Shown here: in pieces, positions 7,673 through 15,793 of the stretch
Layout: the number at the start of each line of letters is the position of its first letter
Numbering within the stretch: position 1 is the stretch's first letter
Origin: Alphaproteobacteria bacterium
Lineage (GTDB): Bacteria; Pseudomonadota; Alphaproteobacteria; SMXP01
Reading direction: 5' to 3'
NCBI GenBank assembly: GCA_004356335.1
Contig: SMXP01000017.1
Coordinates: 1 to 29,522, forward strand
Length of the DNA stretch: 29,522 bases
Notes under the pieces: model-generated
Told to the model about the DNA's origin: nothing
Databases searched by the model: none
What the model saw: only the letters and a program-made list of their open reading frames with translations
Translations under genes and position numbers: made by a program

Positions 7673-8268
7673 ATCTTCCCGGTCCCCCTTCGGACGGCCT
7701 CGGCCGGTGTGACAATCCAATCCAATGGTTCGTCATATTGGTCATGGGGCACGTTTTCGACCTCCTGCACCGCAAAAGCATAGCCCACTGCCAGTACGGT
7801 TCCCTGCCGCCGCAAATAGGACAGGGTTTTATCATAAAAGCCAGCGCCGTAGCCAAGCCGATATCCCCGTCGATCGAACGCCAGCAACGGCACAATCACC
7901 ACATCAGGCCGAAATGCCGCCGCATCATCTGCCGGTTCCGGAATATGGTGCCGCCCGGTTTTCAAAATATCGCCGGGCCGCCATTGCCTGAAGATTAGAT
8001 GCTGTGATGCCGAATCCACCACGGGCAATACGCAAGTCCGCCCGCTCTCGCAAGCCCGCGCCAAAAGCGGCCGACAATCGAGTTCCGTTTGATGGGGCCA
8101 ATAGCCGGCAATCACGGCCCGACTGGCGGGCACCACAGACCGGAAGAAAACCTCCGCAGCGTCCCGCGATGCCCCATTTTGATCGGCCGCCGCTGTTTGG
8201 CGGCGGCTCTTGGCAAGGGCGCGTTGCCGGTTTTTTCGGGTATTAATGTCGTGATGAGGATGGATCAT
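7669..8268 (-). CDS. 5-formyltetrahydrofolate cyclo-ligase (5-FCL)
   Basis: Converts 5-formyl-THF to 5,10-methenyl-THF with ATP, recycling an inhibitory folate side product. 199 residues. The family signature is seen in VIVPLLAFDRRGYRLGYGAG followed by FYDKTL. The C-terminal HDQYDEPLDWIVTP is also typical. The N-terminal half has ARACESGRTCVLPVV, the usual substrate-binding strand. ATG at 8268. The gene sits directly downstream of the 6S RNA, a location known across proteobacteria, and overlaps the phosphoesterase gene by 4 bp. Confidence 0.94.
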   Translation of the reverse strand: MIHPHHDINTRKNRQRALAKSRRQTAAADQNGASRDAAEVFFRSVVPASRAVIAGYWPHQTELDCRPLLARACESGRTCVLPVVDSASQHLIFRQWRPGDILKTGRHHIPEPADDAAAFRPDVVIVPLLAFDRRGYRLGYGAGFYDKTLSYLRRQGTVLAVGYAFAVQEVENVPHDQYDEPLDWIVTPAEAVRRGTGKI

Positions 8269-8282
8269 AAGGTTTGGGCCAA

Positions 8283-8447
8283 AAGGCGCGGCGCCACGTG
8301 AACCGTCGGAGTTGGAAGCCCCAATAGAACCTGGCTAACCAGGTGGGCGCCGTGTGCCTAAGACCACGGCCCTAAGCAGGGACAGCTCCCTATGAGAATT
8401 AAGGTCCCTGGGAAATCGTCTCCTAACGAACTCGGCAGCTACCGCTC
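8283..8447 (-). ncRNA. ssrS: 6S RNA (ssrS)
   Basis: Regulatory RNA that binds housekeeping RNA polymerase by mimicking an open promoter. The call rests on position (between zapA and 5-FCL, same strand, as in other proteobacteria) and on structure. On the minus strand the segment folds with an imperfect closing stem near GAGTT/AACTC, CAGGGAC/GTCCCTG, GCCGTG/CACGGC and CCTGG/CCAGG hairpins. It ends in GGCGCCGCGCC followed by TTTT. The 5' end is placed at about 8447 from the promoter-like site upstream; the 3' end at the T run. Length about 165 nt fits. Exact ends are estimates. Confidence 0.78.
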
Positions 8448-8452
8448 CGGTG

Positions 8453-8481
8453 AATCTAGAATGCCCAGGGTTTTTCGGCAA
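8453..8481 (-). promoter_or_regulatory. Putative promoter of 6S RNA
   Basis: Minus strand TTGCCG (8481-8476), 17 bp spacer, TAGATT (8458-8453), each four of six matches to the sigma70-type consensus. The predicted start, about 6 bp downstream, falls at the start of the 6S RNA fold. Confidence 0.45.
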
Positions 8482-8535
8482 TGTGAAAAAAGCGCCGCAC
8501 GAGGCAGGGGATTTTGTCGGTAATACGGAAAATCG

Positions 8536-8901
8536 CTATTTTGTCGCCGTCTCCAGCCGATCGGACATGTCTTCGATCCGTTTGGCCGCGTTCTCCAGGA
8601 TGTCGGCCACCTTTCCTTCCACACTATTGGATTTACGCGCCGTTTCGGACTGTGTCGATTTCAGCTCGGCGACATCCTTATCAAGCTGCTCGACGCGGCC
8701 GACCATGTCGGACAGCTCATCGGCGACGAGCAAGCTCGCCATCAGCAAGAGCCGCGCATCGCCCACCTGGCCGACCGATGTGGACAGTTCAGCCACATGA
8801 TTGTCGATATATTGAGCCAGCTCGGCAACATGATCTTCTTGGCCATCATCACATGCCACCGTGTAATTTCGATTATTCACCGTAACGGAGACTTGTCCCA
8901 T
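8536..8901 (-). CDS. zapA: ZapA, FtsZ-ring associated protein
   Basis: 121-residue ZapA family protein that binds and bundles FtsZ at midcell. The N-terminal globular part begins MGQVSVTVNNRNYTVACDDG. It is followed by EDHVAELAQYIDNHVAELS and DARLLLMASLLVADELSDM, the conserved ZapA helix. A C-terminal coiled coil spans about 65-118. GGGAGG lies 7 bp before the ATG. A repeat separates it from the upstream DUF4164 gene, and 6S RNA follows. Confidence 0.92.
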   Translation of the reverse strand: MGQVSVTVNNRNYTVACDDGQEDHVAELAQYIDNHVAELSTSVGQVGDARLLLMASLLVADELSDMVGRVEQLDKDVAELKSTQSETARKSNSVEGKVADILENAAKRIEDMSDRLETATK

Positions 8902-8913
8902 GAAAATGCCTCC

Positions 8914-9017
8914 CTAGGGTCTTTCCGGTTTGATGGAATCAAAACCTGACCCTAAATTGTTGTTTTATCGTGTTTCCGGACGGAAAACCGGGTCCACTTT
9001 TCCTGGAAACACTCTAA
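8914..9017 (-). repeat. Composite palindromic repeat, copy 5 (subfamily B)
   Basis: CTAGGGTCTTTCC arm followed by GATGGAATC, CCTGACCCTAA, then the GTGTTTCC/GGAAACAC hairpin and ACTCTAA. It lies between zapA and the DUF4164 gene and supplies the latter's TAG stop. It starts 13 bp before the zapA start codon, just beyond its ribosome binding site. Confidence 0.87.
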
Positions 9018-9277
9018 TGTTCCAGCACGGCGCGAATGTCGCGGATCGCCGAATCCAGGCGCAACGCCACCTCATCCGTTACCCCTTCCAGCGCCTTGGT
9101 TTCCACCTTTATGCCGTCCAGTTCTTGCCCAAGCCGAGCGCGGTCTTGGCGCAGAGCGGCCAATTCCTGCTCCAAATTGTCGATCGCTCTGGTCCGCTGC
9201 AATCGCCGGTTGGCCGTGGCTTCCAGACGATCAAGCGCTTTGGAAAACCGCTCCATACATTCATCCAGTCTGCTCAT
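9014..9277 (-). CDS. DUF4164 family coiled-coil protein
   Basis: 87-residue, highly charged, almost entirely helical protein starting MSRLDECMERFSKALDRLEA. Small coiled-coil proteins of this kind (DUF4164) are commonly encoded directly before zapA in alphaproteobacteria. The function is unknown; the location suggests a link with division. It starts at ATG 9277. The weak GGGG before it and the longer frame to 9322 leave some doubt about the start. The stop TAG is formed by the repeat at 8914-9017, so the true C-terminus may have been modified. Confidence 0.75.
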   Translation of the reverse strand: MSRLDECMERFSKALDRLEATANRRLQRTRAIDNLEQELAALRQDRARLGQELDGIKVETKALEGVTDEVALRLDSAIRDIRAVLEH

Positions 9278-9396
9278 AGCCCCGTGCCTATTCTGTTCGA
9301 CCGCTACACGTTTCGGACACAAAGCCGCATCGTCTGCCGAAAATAAGATCTCGCACTTTACGCTTGCCTATCACGCTTGCCCATAGAGACAACAAT

Positions 9397-9420
9397 CCGC
9401 CCCGTGAGGAAACGGGGCGG
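9397..9420. other. Strong GC hairpin
   Basis: Perfect 8-bp inverted repeat CCGCCCCG and CGGGGCGG around TGAGGAAA. Neither side carries a long T run, so it is not a clear terminator. It could act as a weak terminator for minus-strand transcription or as a leader structure. Confidence 0.55.
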
Positions 9421-9495
9421 TTCACCACACCCCCGATCATTATGGCCAAACAAAATAGGCCCCGTGTGAATGACGGTCAATGTTGAACGGCGGCC

Positions 9496-9546
9496 GGCGC
9501 CATTTCCGATGCCTAATGGCGCCATTTTCGATGCCTGACGGCGCCG
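9496..9546. repeat. 22-bp direct repeat upstream of tkt
   Basis: Two tandem units (9496-9517 and 9518-9539) share GGCGCCATTT, then YCGATGCCT, followed by a third partial GGCGCCG. The palindromic GGCGCC at each unit start gives evenly spaced dyads at 22-bp intervals, about two helical turns. Confidence 0.7.
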
Positions 9547-9655
9547 TCACGGACTTGACGAAACCAGGGGCCGCGGTCATTGTGGCGCCACTTTTCAACA
9601 TCCCAAAGCAGCTCCGATCCTCAAGGGCACGCGGCGCATCAGCCCAGGCCAAACC

Positions 9656-11632
9656 ATGACAGTCTCTTACACCAAAATGGCGAACGCTATTCGAGCACTC
9701 GCTATGGACGCCGTGCAAAAGGCCAATAGCGGTCATCCCGGCATGCCCATGGGCATGGCCGACGTGGCCACTCAACTGTTTAGCCGCCATGCCAAATTTT
9801 ACCCGAAGGATCCGGATTGGCCCGATCGCGATCGCTTTGTGCTGTCGGCCGGACATGGATCCATGTTGCTCTATTCGGTGCTTCATCTGCTTGGTTATGG
9901 GGACATGACCATGGACGAAATCCGGAATTTTCGTCAGTGGGCAAGCCGCACGCCCGGTCACCCTGAATTCGGGGCCGCGTCAGGCATCGAAGCAACCACC
10001 GGACCCTTAGGGCAAGGCATGGCGATTGCTGTCGGCATGGCGTTGGCGGAGCGCTTGCTGGCCGCGCGCTTCGGTTCGGACCTGGTGGACCATCACACTT
10101 ATGTCATCGCCAGCGATGGCGATCTCATGGAAGGCATCAGTCATGAAGCCATTAGCTTTGCCGGTCATCTGAGGCTGGCAAAGCTCGTGATACTGTTCGA
10201 CGACAATAGTATATCGATCGACGGTGCCACCGGTTTGACCGAGTCGACCGACCAAATCGGACGGTTTAAGGCGGCGGGTTGGCATGCGGAAAAGGTCGAC
10301 GGCCATGACCCGGAGGCTATTTCGCAGGCCATTGACCGGGCCCGGCAAAACCATAAGCCGTCGCTCATCGCATGCCGCACCATCATCGGATACGGCGCAC
10401 CCCATAAGGCCGGTACCGCCGCAACCCATGGCGCCCCGCTCGGCGAAGACGAAATTGCCGGGGCGCGAATCGAACTCGGTTGGGATTACGCGCCCTTTGA
10501 AATTCCCAACGACGTTGTTTCAGCCTGGCGCGCGGCGGGCCTTAGAAGCGAACAATCCTATGGTAACTGGCAAGATCGATTTGCCGCTCTGAGCAACGAT
10601 CAACAAAAAGAATTCAAACGGGTAATGGCGGGCGATTTACCCTCCGGCTTCGCGGACGCTATGCAAGACTTGCGTAAAAGACTTGCGGACGATCCGCCGC
10701 AAGTGGCGACACGCAAAGCATCGGAAATCGCTCTTGAAGTGATCAACGATGCAATTCCAGAAACCGTGGGCGGCTCGGCTGATCTGACAGGCTCGAATAA
10801 TACCCGGACAAAAGATCTTAAAGAAATTGCCCCCGGCGAATTCAATGGCCGCTTCATTCACTATGGCGTGCGGGAACACGGCATGGCGGGGATTATGAAC
10901 GGCATGGCCCGTCATGGCGGTATCATTCCCTATAGCGGTACGTTCTTGGTGTTTGCCGATTATTGTCGGCCGTCGATCCGCTTGGCTGCGTTGATGAAGC
11001 AACGTGTCATTTACGTCATGACACATGACTCGATCGGCCTGGGTGAAGATGGGCCGACCCATCAACCGATCGAGCATCTGGCAAGTTTGCGCGCGATCCC
11101 AAACCTCAACGTATTTCGCCCGGCCGACGCAATGGAAACGGCAGAGTGCTGGGAGCTTGCTCTTGGCGCAAAACAAACACCGAGCGTGATTGCCCTGACG
11201 CGCCAAACTTTGACACCGGTTCGCCGTCAATTTACCGAAGAAAACCTGTGCGCCCGGGGCGCGTATGAACTTATAGCGGCAGAAGGCACCGCACGTGTCA
11301 CCATCATTGCGACCGGGTCGGAAGTTGGTATCGCTGTGGCGGCACGTGACATTCTGCAGGCCGACGGAATTGGCACCAGAATTGTATCTATGCCAAGCTG
11401 GGAATTGTTCGATCGGCAATCACACGACTATCGTTCTCAAGTGCTTGGTCATGGGCAAATCCGTATCGCCGTCGAAGCGGCGATCGGACAAGGTTGGGAA
11501 AAATATATCGGAAGTGACGGTATTTTCATTGGATTGAGTGATTTTGGCGCCAGCGCACCTTACAAACAATTGTATGAACGGTTTTCGGTGACTCCGGAGG
11601 CGGTGGCGAAAGCCGCGCAATCAAAACTTTAA
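9656..11632 (+). CDS. tkt: Transketolase
   Basis: Thiamine-diphosphate enzyme of the non-oxidative pentose phosphate pathway, moving two-carbon units between sugar phosphates; 658 residues, normal length. N-terminal motifs: NSGHPGMPMGMADVA, RFVLSAGHGSMLLY, TTGPLGQGMAIAVGMA. The TPP site is ASDGDLMEGISHEA to DDNSISIDG. The pyrimidine domain has REHGMAGIMNGMA (catalytic Glu) and THDSIGLGEDGPTHQPIEHL. The ATG at 9656 has only weak upstream ribosome-binding sequence. It heads the tkt-gap-pgk-fba series, the central-carbon cluster often seen in alphaproteobacteria. Confidence 0.97.
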   Translation: MTVSYTKMANAIRALAMDAVQKANSGHPGMPMGMADVATQLFSRHAKFYPKDPDWPDRDRFVLSAGHGSMLLYSVLHLLGYGDMTMDEIRNFRQWASRTPGHPEFGAASGIEATTGPLGQGMAIAVGMALAERLLAARFGSDLVDHHTYVIASDGDLMEGISHEAISFAGHLRLAKLVILFDDNSISIDGATGLTESTDQIGRFKAAGWHAEKVDGHDPEAISQAIDRARQNHKPSLIACRTIIGYGAPHKAGTAATHGAPLGEDEIAGARIELGWDYAPFEIPNDVVSAWRAAGLRSEQSYGNWQDRFAALSNDQQKEFKRVMAGDLPSGFADAMQDLRKRLADDPPQVATRKASEIALEVINDAIPETVGGSADLTGSNNTRTKDLKEIAPGEFNGRFIHYGVREHGMAGIMNGMARHGGIIPYSGTFLVFADYCRPSIRLAALMKQRVIYVMTHDSIGLGEDGPTHQPIEHLASLRAIPNLNVFRPADAMETAECWELALGAKQTPSVIALTRQTLTPVRRQFTEENLCARGAYELIAAEGTARVTIIATGSEVGIAVAARDILQADGIGTRIVSMPSWELFDRQSHDYRSQVLGHGQIRIAVEAAIGQGWEKYIGSDGIFIGLSDFGASAPYKQLYERFSVTPEAVAKAAQSKL

Positions 11633-11642
11633 AAATGTGATG

Positions 11643-11658
11643 TGCACGAGCCCGTGCA
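11643..11658. other. Small hairpin between tkt and gap
   Basis: TGCACG and CGTGCA form a 6-bp stem with loop AGCC just after the tkt stop. There is no T run, so it is more likely an mRNA processing or stability element than a terminator. Confidence 0.35.
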
Positions 11659-11691
11659 TAGCAAATAAGTGTGTCCGAGGAAAGGAAAGGA

Positions 11692-12699
11692 ATGGCAGTT
11701 CGTGTCGCGATCAATGGGTTCGGCCGCATTGGCCGTCTGGTATTGAGAGGCATCGTGGAAAGCGGCCGGGATGACATCGTCGTCGTCGCGATCAACGACT
11801 TGGGGTCGATCGAAGCCAATGCCCATTTGTTGAAATATGATTCCGTTCATGGCGTGTTTCCCGCCGATGTCAAAACCACAAAGAACGGGATCCGTGTGGG
11901 CGGCGCCTTCATCAGCGTAACGGCTGAGCGTGATCCGACAAAATTACCTTGGAAGAAACAGGACGTTGACATCGCGCTCGAATGTACCGGTCTTTTTGCC
12001 AGTAAGGAGAAAGCGTCGGCTCATCTCGACGCCGGTGCCAAACGTGTTCTGATCTCAGCCCCGGCGCCGGGCGCCGATCTGACGGTGGTTTACGGCATCA
12101 ATCACAATAAGCTGCGCAAAAGTCATAAAGTGGTGTCCAACGCGTCGTGCACGACCAATTGTTTGGCGCCCGTTGCCGCAATATTGCACAAAACGGTGGG
12201 CATCGAACGGGGCTATATGACCACCGTGCACGCTTATACCGGTGACCAGCCGCTGCTTGATACCCTGCATAAAGACCTGCGCCGTGCGCGGGCGGGCGCT
12301 TCGAACATAATTCCCACCTCCACCGGGGCCGCGCGGGCGGTCGGATTGGTGCTGCCGGAGCTCGCCGGCAAGCTGGACGGCAGCGCCGTTCGGGTGCCAA
12401 CGCCCAACGTGTCGATGATCGACCTGGTATTTACGCCCTCAAAGAAAACCTCGGTGGAGCAAGTGAATGACGCCATGGTAAAGGCATCCAAAGGCAAGCT
12501 AAAAGGCATCCTCATCACCTGCGACGAACCCTTGGTATCGACTGACTTCAATCACAATCCGGCATCCTCAATATTCGACTTGAACCAAACACAGGTGGTA
12601 GGCGGCAGACTCGTCCGTATACTGAGCTGGTATGATAACGAATGGGGTTTTGCCAACCGAATGGCGGATACGGCTGTCGCAATGGGTAAGATGACGTAG
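11692..12699 (+). CDS. gap: Glyceraldehyde-3-phosphate dehydrogenase
   Basis: 335-residue type I GAPDH, which converts glyceraldehyde-3-phosphate to 1,3-bisphosphoglycerate in glycolysis and the reverse in gluconeogenesis. NAD-binding fold starts AVRVAINGFGRIGRLVLRG. The catalytic Cys153 is in SNASCTTNCLAP. The substrate loop is seen in STGAARAVGLVLPELAGKL, and the family C-terminus in WYDNEWGFANRMADTA. The ATG at 11692 follows AGGAAAGGA; the upstream GTG (11671) is not supported. It lies 59 bp after tkt and 12 bp before pgk. Confidence 0.97.
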   Translation: MAVRVAINGFGRIGRLVLRGIVESGRDDIVVVAINDLGSIEANAHLLKYDSVHGVFPADVKTTKNGIRVGGAFISVTAERDPTKLPWKKQDVDIALECTGLFASKEKASAHLDAGAKRVLISAPAPGADLTVVYGINHNKLRKSHKVVSNASCTTNCLAPVAAILHKTVGIERGYMTTVHAYTGDQPLLDTLHKDLRRARAGASNIIPTSTGAARAVGLVLPELAGKLDGSAVRVPTPNVSMIDLVFTPSKKTSVEQVNDAMVKASKGKLKGILITCDEPLVSTDFNHNPASSIFDLNQTQVVGGRLVRILSWYDNEWGFANRMADTAVAMGKMT

Positions 12700-12711
12700 C
12701 CAATTGGTCAA

Positions 12712-13911
12712 ATGAGCGCTTACAAAACACTGGACGATTTAGGAACGATCCGCGGCCAACGGGCGCTGGTGCGTGTCGACTTCAATCTCCCGGTCATTGA
12801 TGGCAAGGTGACGGATACGACGCGCATCGAACGCGCGGCGCCGACCGTCCGCGAACTTACCGGGCGGGGTGCCCGTGTGATCTTGATGTCGCACAGAGGC
12901 CGGCCCAAGGGCAAGGTGGATCCGGCGCTCACTCTGGAACACATTCTTCCTGCCGTTTCGGCCATACTTAGTCCGGTAGGTTTTGCGTCTGACTGCATCG
13001 GCCAAGAAACACTTAAAATCGTCGAGAAGCTTAATGACGGCGACATTTTGCTGCTCGAAAATACGCGTTTCCATAGGGGCGAAGAAGATAACGATCCGAG
13101 CTTCGCCAAGGCCCTGGCTGCCCTCGGCGATTTTTACGTGAACGATGCGTTTTCCGTGGCTCACCGCGCAAACAGCAGTACCGAGGCCATCGCTCATTTG
13201 TTACCGAGTTATGCCGGCCGTGCTATGGCAGCGGAACTCAGCGGCCTCGCGCGGGCACTCGATCAACCGGAGCGGCCGCTGGTCGCCCTGGTCGGTGGCG
13301 CCAAAGTGTCCAGCAAGATCGATTTGTTGAATAATCTGGTGACCAAGGCCGACGCTCTAGTGATCGGCGGCGGCATGGCAAACACCTTCTTGGCGGCCTT
13401 AGGCCATGATGTCGGCGCATCCTTGTGCGAGCACGATCTGAGCGAGGTAGCGCTAGAAATCGCGACCCACGCTCAAGATATCGGATGCGACATCCTATTG
13501 CCGACAGATGTTGTGGTGGCCGAAACACTCGAACAAAACGTGCCGGCGCAAACCATCCCGCTTTCCGAGATCGCCGCCTCGGATAAGATATTCGACGTCG
13601 GCCCACAAACCATTGCGCTGATTTCGCAAAGACTGGAGCGCGCCAAAACCGTCATTTGGAATGGTCCTTTGGGCGCGTTTGAAGTGCAGCCATTCGACGC
13701 CGGCACCTGTGCGGTGGCGCGTCATGTCGCTATGTTGACGCAAGCCGGACGGGTGGTCTCCGTTGCCGGCGGCGGCGATACGGTGGCCGCTCTTAATCAT
13801 GCCGGCGTTGGCCACCAGTTTTCATATATATCCACGGCCGGTGGGGCGTTTCTTGAATGGCTTGAGGGCAACACGCTCCCTGCCGTAAAAGCATTAGAAG
13901 AAAGTGAATAA
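12712..13911 (+). CDS. pgk: Phosphoglycerate kinase
   Basis: 399-residue PGK, which transfers phosphate between 1,3-bisphosphoglycerate and ADP. N-terminal substrate-binding motif RALVRVDFNLPV, then VILMSHRGRPKG. Hinge and nucleotide regions: ALVGGAKVSSKIDLL, VIWNGPLGAFE, and the glycine loop VAGGGDTVAALNHAG. ATG at 12712, 12 bp after gap, has no clear Shine-Dalgarno sequence, so translation may be coupled to gap. Followed by fba. Confidence 0.97.
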   Translation: MSAYKTLDDLGTIRGQRALVRVDFNLPVIDGKVTDTTRIERAAPTVRELTGRGARVILMSHRGRPKGKVDPALTLEHILPAVSAILSPVGFASDCIGQETLKIVEKLNDGDILLLENTRFHRGEEDNDPSFAKALAALGDFYVNDAFSVAHRANSSTEAIAHLLPSYAGRAMAAELSGLARALDQPERPLVALVGGAKVSSKIDLLNNLVTKADALVIGGGMANTFLAALGHDVGASLCEHDLSEVALEIATHAQDIGCDILLPTDVVVAETLEQNVPAQTIPLSEIAASDKIFDVGPQTIALISQRLERAKTVIWNGPLGAFEVQPFDAGTCAVARHVAMLTQAGRVVSVAGGGDTVAALNHAGVGHQFSYISTAGGAFLEWLEGNTLPAVKALEESE

Positions 13912-13963
13912 ACCAACCTCCGGCGCGCGGCGTCAAAACAGAACAGGTCGAGAGGAAGACAAG

Positions 13964-15013
13964 ATGAGCCAACAACTTCAGAATATGGCCCAGACCATCG
14001 TTATGCCGGGCAAAGGCATTTTGGCGGCCGATGAGAGCACGGGCACCATCAAGAAGCGATTTGATTCCATTGGCGCGGAATGCACCGAGCAAACCCGCCG
14101 TGATTACCGGGAGATGCTGTTTCGCACAACGGAAACGTTTAGCCATAATATCAGCGGCATCATTTTGTTCGATGAAACCATCCGGCAAAACGCGGCGGAC
14201 GGCACGCCTTTGGTCAAGCTGATTCAAGATGCCGGCGCTATCCCCGGCATCAAAGTGGACACCGGGGCCAAGGCTTTGGCCGGCGCCCCCGGTGAAAAGG
14301 TGACCGAAGGTCTGGACGGATTGCGCGAACGACTGGCCGCGTATTACGACATGGGCGCGCGCTTTGCCAAATGGCGCGCCGTGATCGATATCGCTCGGAG
14401 TGGCCACCGTCGGCTGCCCAGCGCTTACTGCATCAAAGCCAATGCCCACGCCTTGGCGCGCTATGCCGCGTTGTGTCAGGAAGCGAAACTGGTGCCGATT
14501 GTCGAACCGGAAGTGCTGATGGATGGCGATCATGACATCGATCGATGTTGTCAAGTGACCGAGGCCGTTCTAAATGCGCTGTTTGACGAACTCTATGATC
14601 AGCGGGTGGCGCTCGAAGGCATTCTGCTTAAGCCCAATATGATTTTATCGGGCAAGTTGTGCGCCAGCCAAGCCGGCGCCCATGAGGTGGCCGAGAAAAC
14701 ACTGCAGTGCTTCGCCCGAACCGTGCCGGCCGCAATGCCCGGAATTATCTTCCTATCGGGCGGCCAATCGGATGAACAGGCAACGGCACATCTTAACGCC
14801 ATCAATCAGGTCAAGTCGGCCGCGGGCCCGCGCTATCCTTGGTCGTTAAGTTTCTCCTATGGCCGGGCCTTGCAAGCCGCACCGCTCAAGGCCTGGGGCG
14901 GCAACAACAACAATATCCGGTCGGCGCAAGCCGCCTTTGCACACCGCGCGCGCATGAATGGCTTGGCGACCAAGGGCCAATGGGCGCCCGAACTCGAAAA
15001 TCAAGCGGCTTAA
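13964..15013 (+). CDS. fba: Fructose-bisphosphate aldolase, class I
   Basis: Schiff-base aldolase of the eukaryotic-like class I type, 349 residues. It cleaves fructose-1,6-bisphosphate to dihydroxyacetone phosphate and glyceraldehyde-3-phosphate without a metal. Visible: GKGILAADESTGTIKKRF, KWRAV (Lys of the active site) and the Schiff-base Lys223 in EGILLKPNMI. The C-terminal half has FLSGGQSDEQATAHLNAI and WSLSFSYGRALQ. Start chosen at ATG 13964, preceded by AGAGGAAG; the frame also opens at 13904, inside the pgk end. Many bacteria use the zinc class II enzyme instead. Confidence 0.96.
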   Translation: MSQQLQNMAQTIVMPGKGILAADESTGTIKKRFDSIGAECTEQTRRDYREMLFRTTETFSHNISGIILFDETIRQNAADGTPLVKLIQDAGAIPGIKVDTGAKALAGAPGEKVTEGLDGLRERLAAYYDMGARFAKWRAVIDIARSGHRRLPSAYCIKANAHALARYAALCQEAKLVPIVEPEVLMDGDHDIDRCCQVTEAVLNALFDELYDQRVALEGILLKPNMILSGKLCASQAGAHEVAEKTLQCFARTVPAAMPGIIFLSGGQSDEQATAHLNAINQVKSAAGPRYPWSLSFSYGRALQAAPLKAWGGNNNNIRSAQAAFAHRARMNGLATKGQWAPELENQAA

Positions 15014-15039
15014 TGCGCTGTGCACAACCCCATCATGGG

Positions 15040-15145
15040 CTAGGGTCTTTCCGGTTTTGATGGAATCAAAACCTGACCCTAAGTTGTTGTTTTATCGTGT
15101 TTCCGAACGGAAAACCGGTGGCCACTTTTCCTGGAAACACTCTAA
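15040..15145 (-). repeat. Composite palindromic repeat, copy 6 (subfamily B)
   Basis: CTAGGGTCTTTCC, GGTTTTGAT, GGA, ATCAAAACC, TGACCCTAA, then the GTGTTTCC/GGAAACAC hairpin and ACTCTAA. Nearly identical to copy 5. It separates fba from thiE and ends 12 bp before the thiE ATG. Confidence 0.88.
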
Positions 15146-15157
15146 TATAAAGTCATC

Positions 15158-15793
15158 ATGACCCAGCGTTGCCGCCTTTATCTGATCACGCCGCCCCGTA
15201 TCGATCTGGAGGAATTCACGCCCCATTATCGGGCCGCCCTGGACGGTGGCGAAGTGGCTTGTGTGCAACTTCGATTGAAGGAGACCAGCGAGTCGGATAT
15301 TCGAATGGCCGCCGCCGTCATGATTCCTCTGGCCCACGAGCGAGGCATCTCGTTTTTTATCAACGATCGGCCTGATTTGGCGGTCGCACTGGGGGCCGAC
15401 GGCGTTCACATCGGACAGGGCGACCGGTCCTATGAAGAGGCAAGACAGATCGTGGGCGACGAGCGCATGGTTGGCGTAACCTGTCATAATTCGCGCCATC
15501 TCGCCATGGTCGCCGGCGAATCCGGGGCGGATTATGTGGCTTTCGGCGCGTTTTACCCAACCCGGACAAAAACGCCCAAAACCCAAGCGGATCCTGAAAT
15601 CGTGACCTGGTGGAGCGAACTTTTTGAGCTCCCTAGTGTTGCCATAGGGGGGATCACGGTGGACAATTGCGCCGAGCTGGTCAAAGCGGGCACCAATTTC
15701 CTGGCCGTGTCATCGGGCGTTTGGGATCACTCCGACGGGTCGGCCAAGGCAGTGGCGCTATTTAATGAACGGTTCGATGAGTACGCCCTTTAA
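15158..15793 (+). CDS. thiE: Thiamine-phosphate synthase
   Basis: TIM-barrel enzyme joining HMP-pyrophosphate and thiazole phosphate to thiamine monophosphate; 211 residues. Family marks: VQLRLKETSESDI (pyrophosphate-side Arg/Lys), FFINDRPDLAVALGADGVHIGQ, VGVTCHNSRHLAMVA, YVAFGAFYPTRTKTPK and PSVAIGGITVDNC. It provides the cofactor used by transketolase, and commonly follows fba in this cluster. A repeat lies directly upstream, so the thiE ribosome binding region (AATATAAAGTCATC) is weak and little native leader remains. Confidence 0.94.
   Translation: MTQRCRLYLITPPRIDLEEFTPHYRAALDGGEVACVQLRLKETSESDIRMAAAVMIPLAHERGISFFINDRPDLAVALGADGVHIGQGDRSYEEARQIVGDERMVGVTCHNSRHLAMVAGESGADYVAFGAFYPTRTKTPKTQADPEIVTWWSELFELPSVAIGGITVDNCAELVKAGTNFLAVSSGVWDHSDGSAKAVALFNERFDEYAL

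Larger units (their letters stand above)
9278..9655. other. Divergent intergenic region before tkt
   Basis: About 380 bp between DUF4164/zapA (minus) and tkt (plus). It holds a strong hairpin (9397-9420), a 22-bp direct repeat (9496-9546) and a weak promoter-like TTGACG at 9555 with a poor -10. A minus-strand frame overlapping tkt (9440-9961) has no protein-like features and was rejected. Confidence 0.5.

Noticed and set aside
9555..9583. tkt promoter TTGACG-N17-CATTGT
   Set aside because: The -35 is good but the -10 matches only three positions; not enough to call.
9440..9961. 173-residue minus-strand frame at the tkt start
   Set aside because: Mostly antisense to transketolase codons; no family features.
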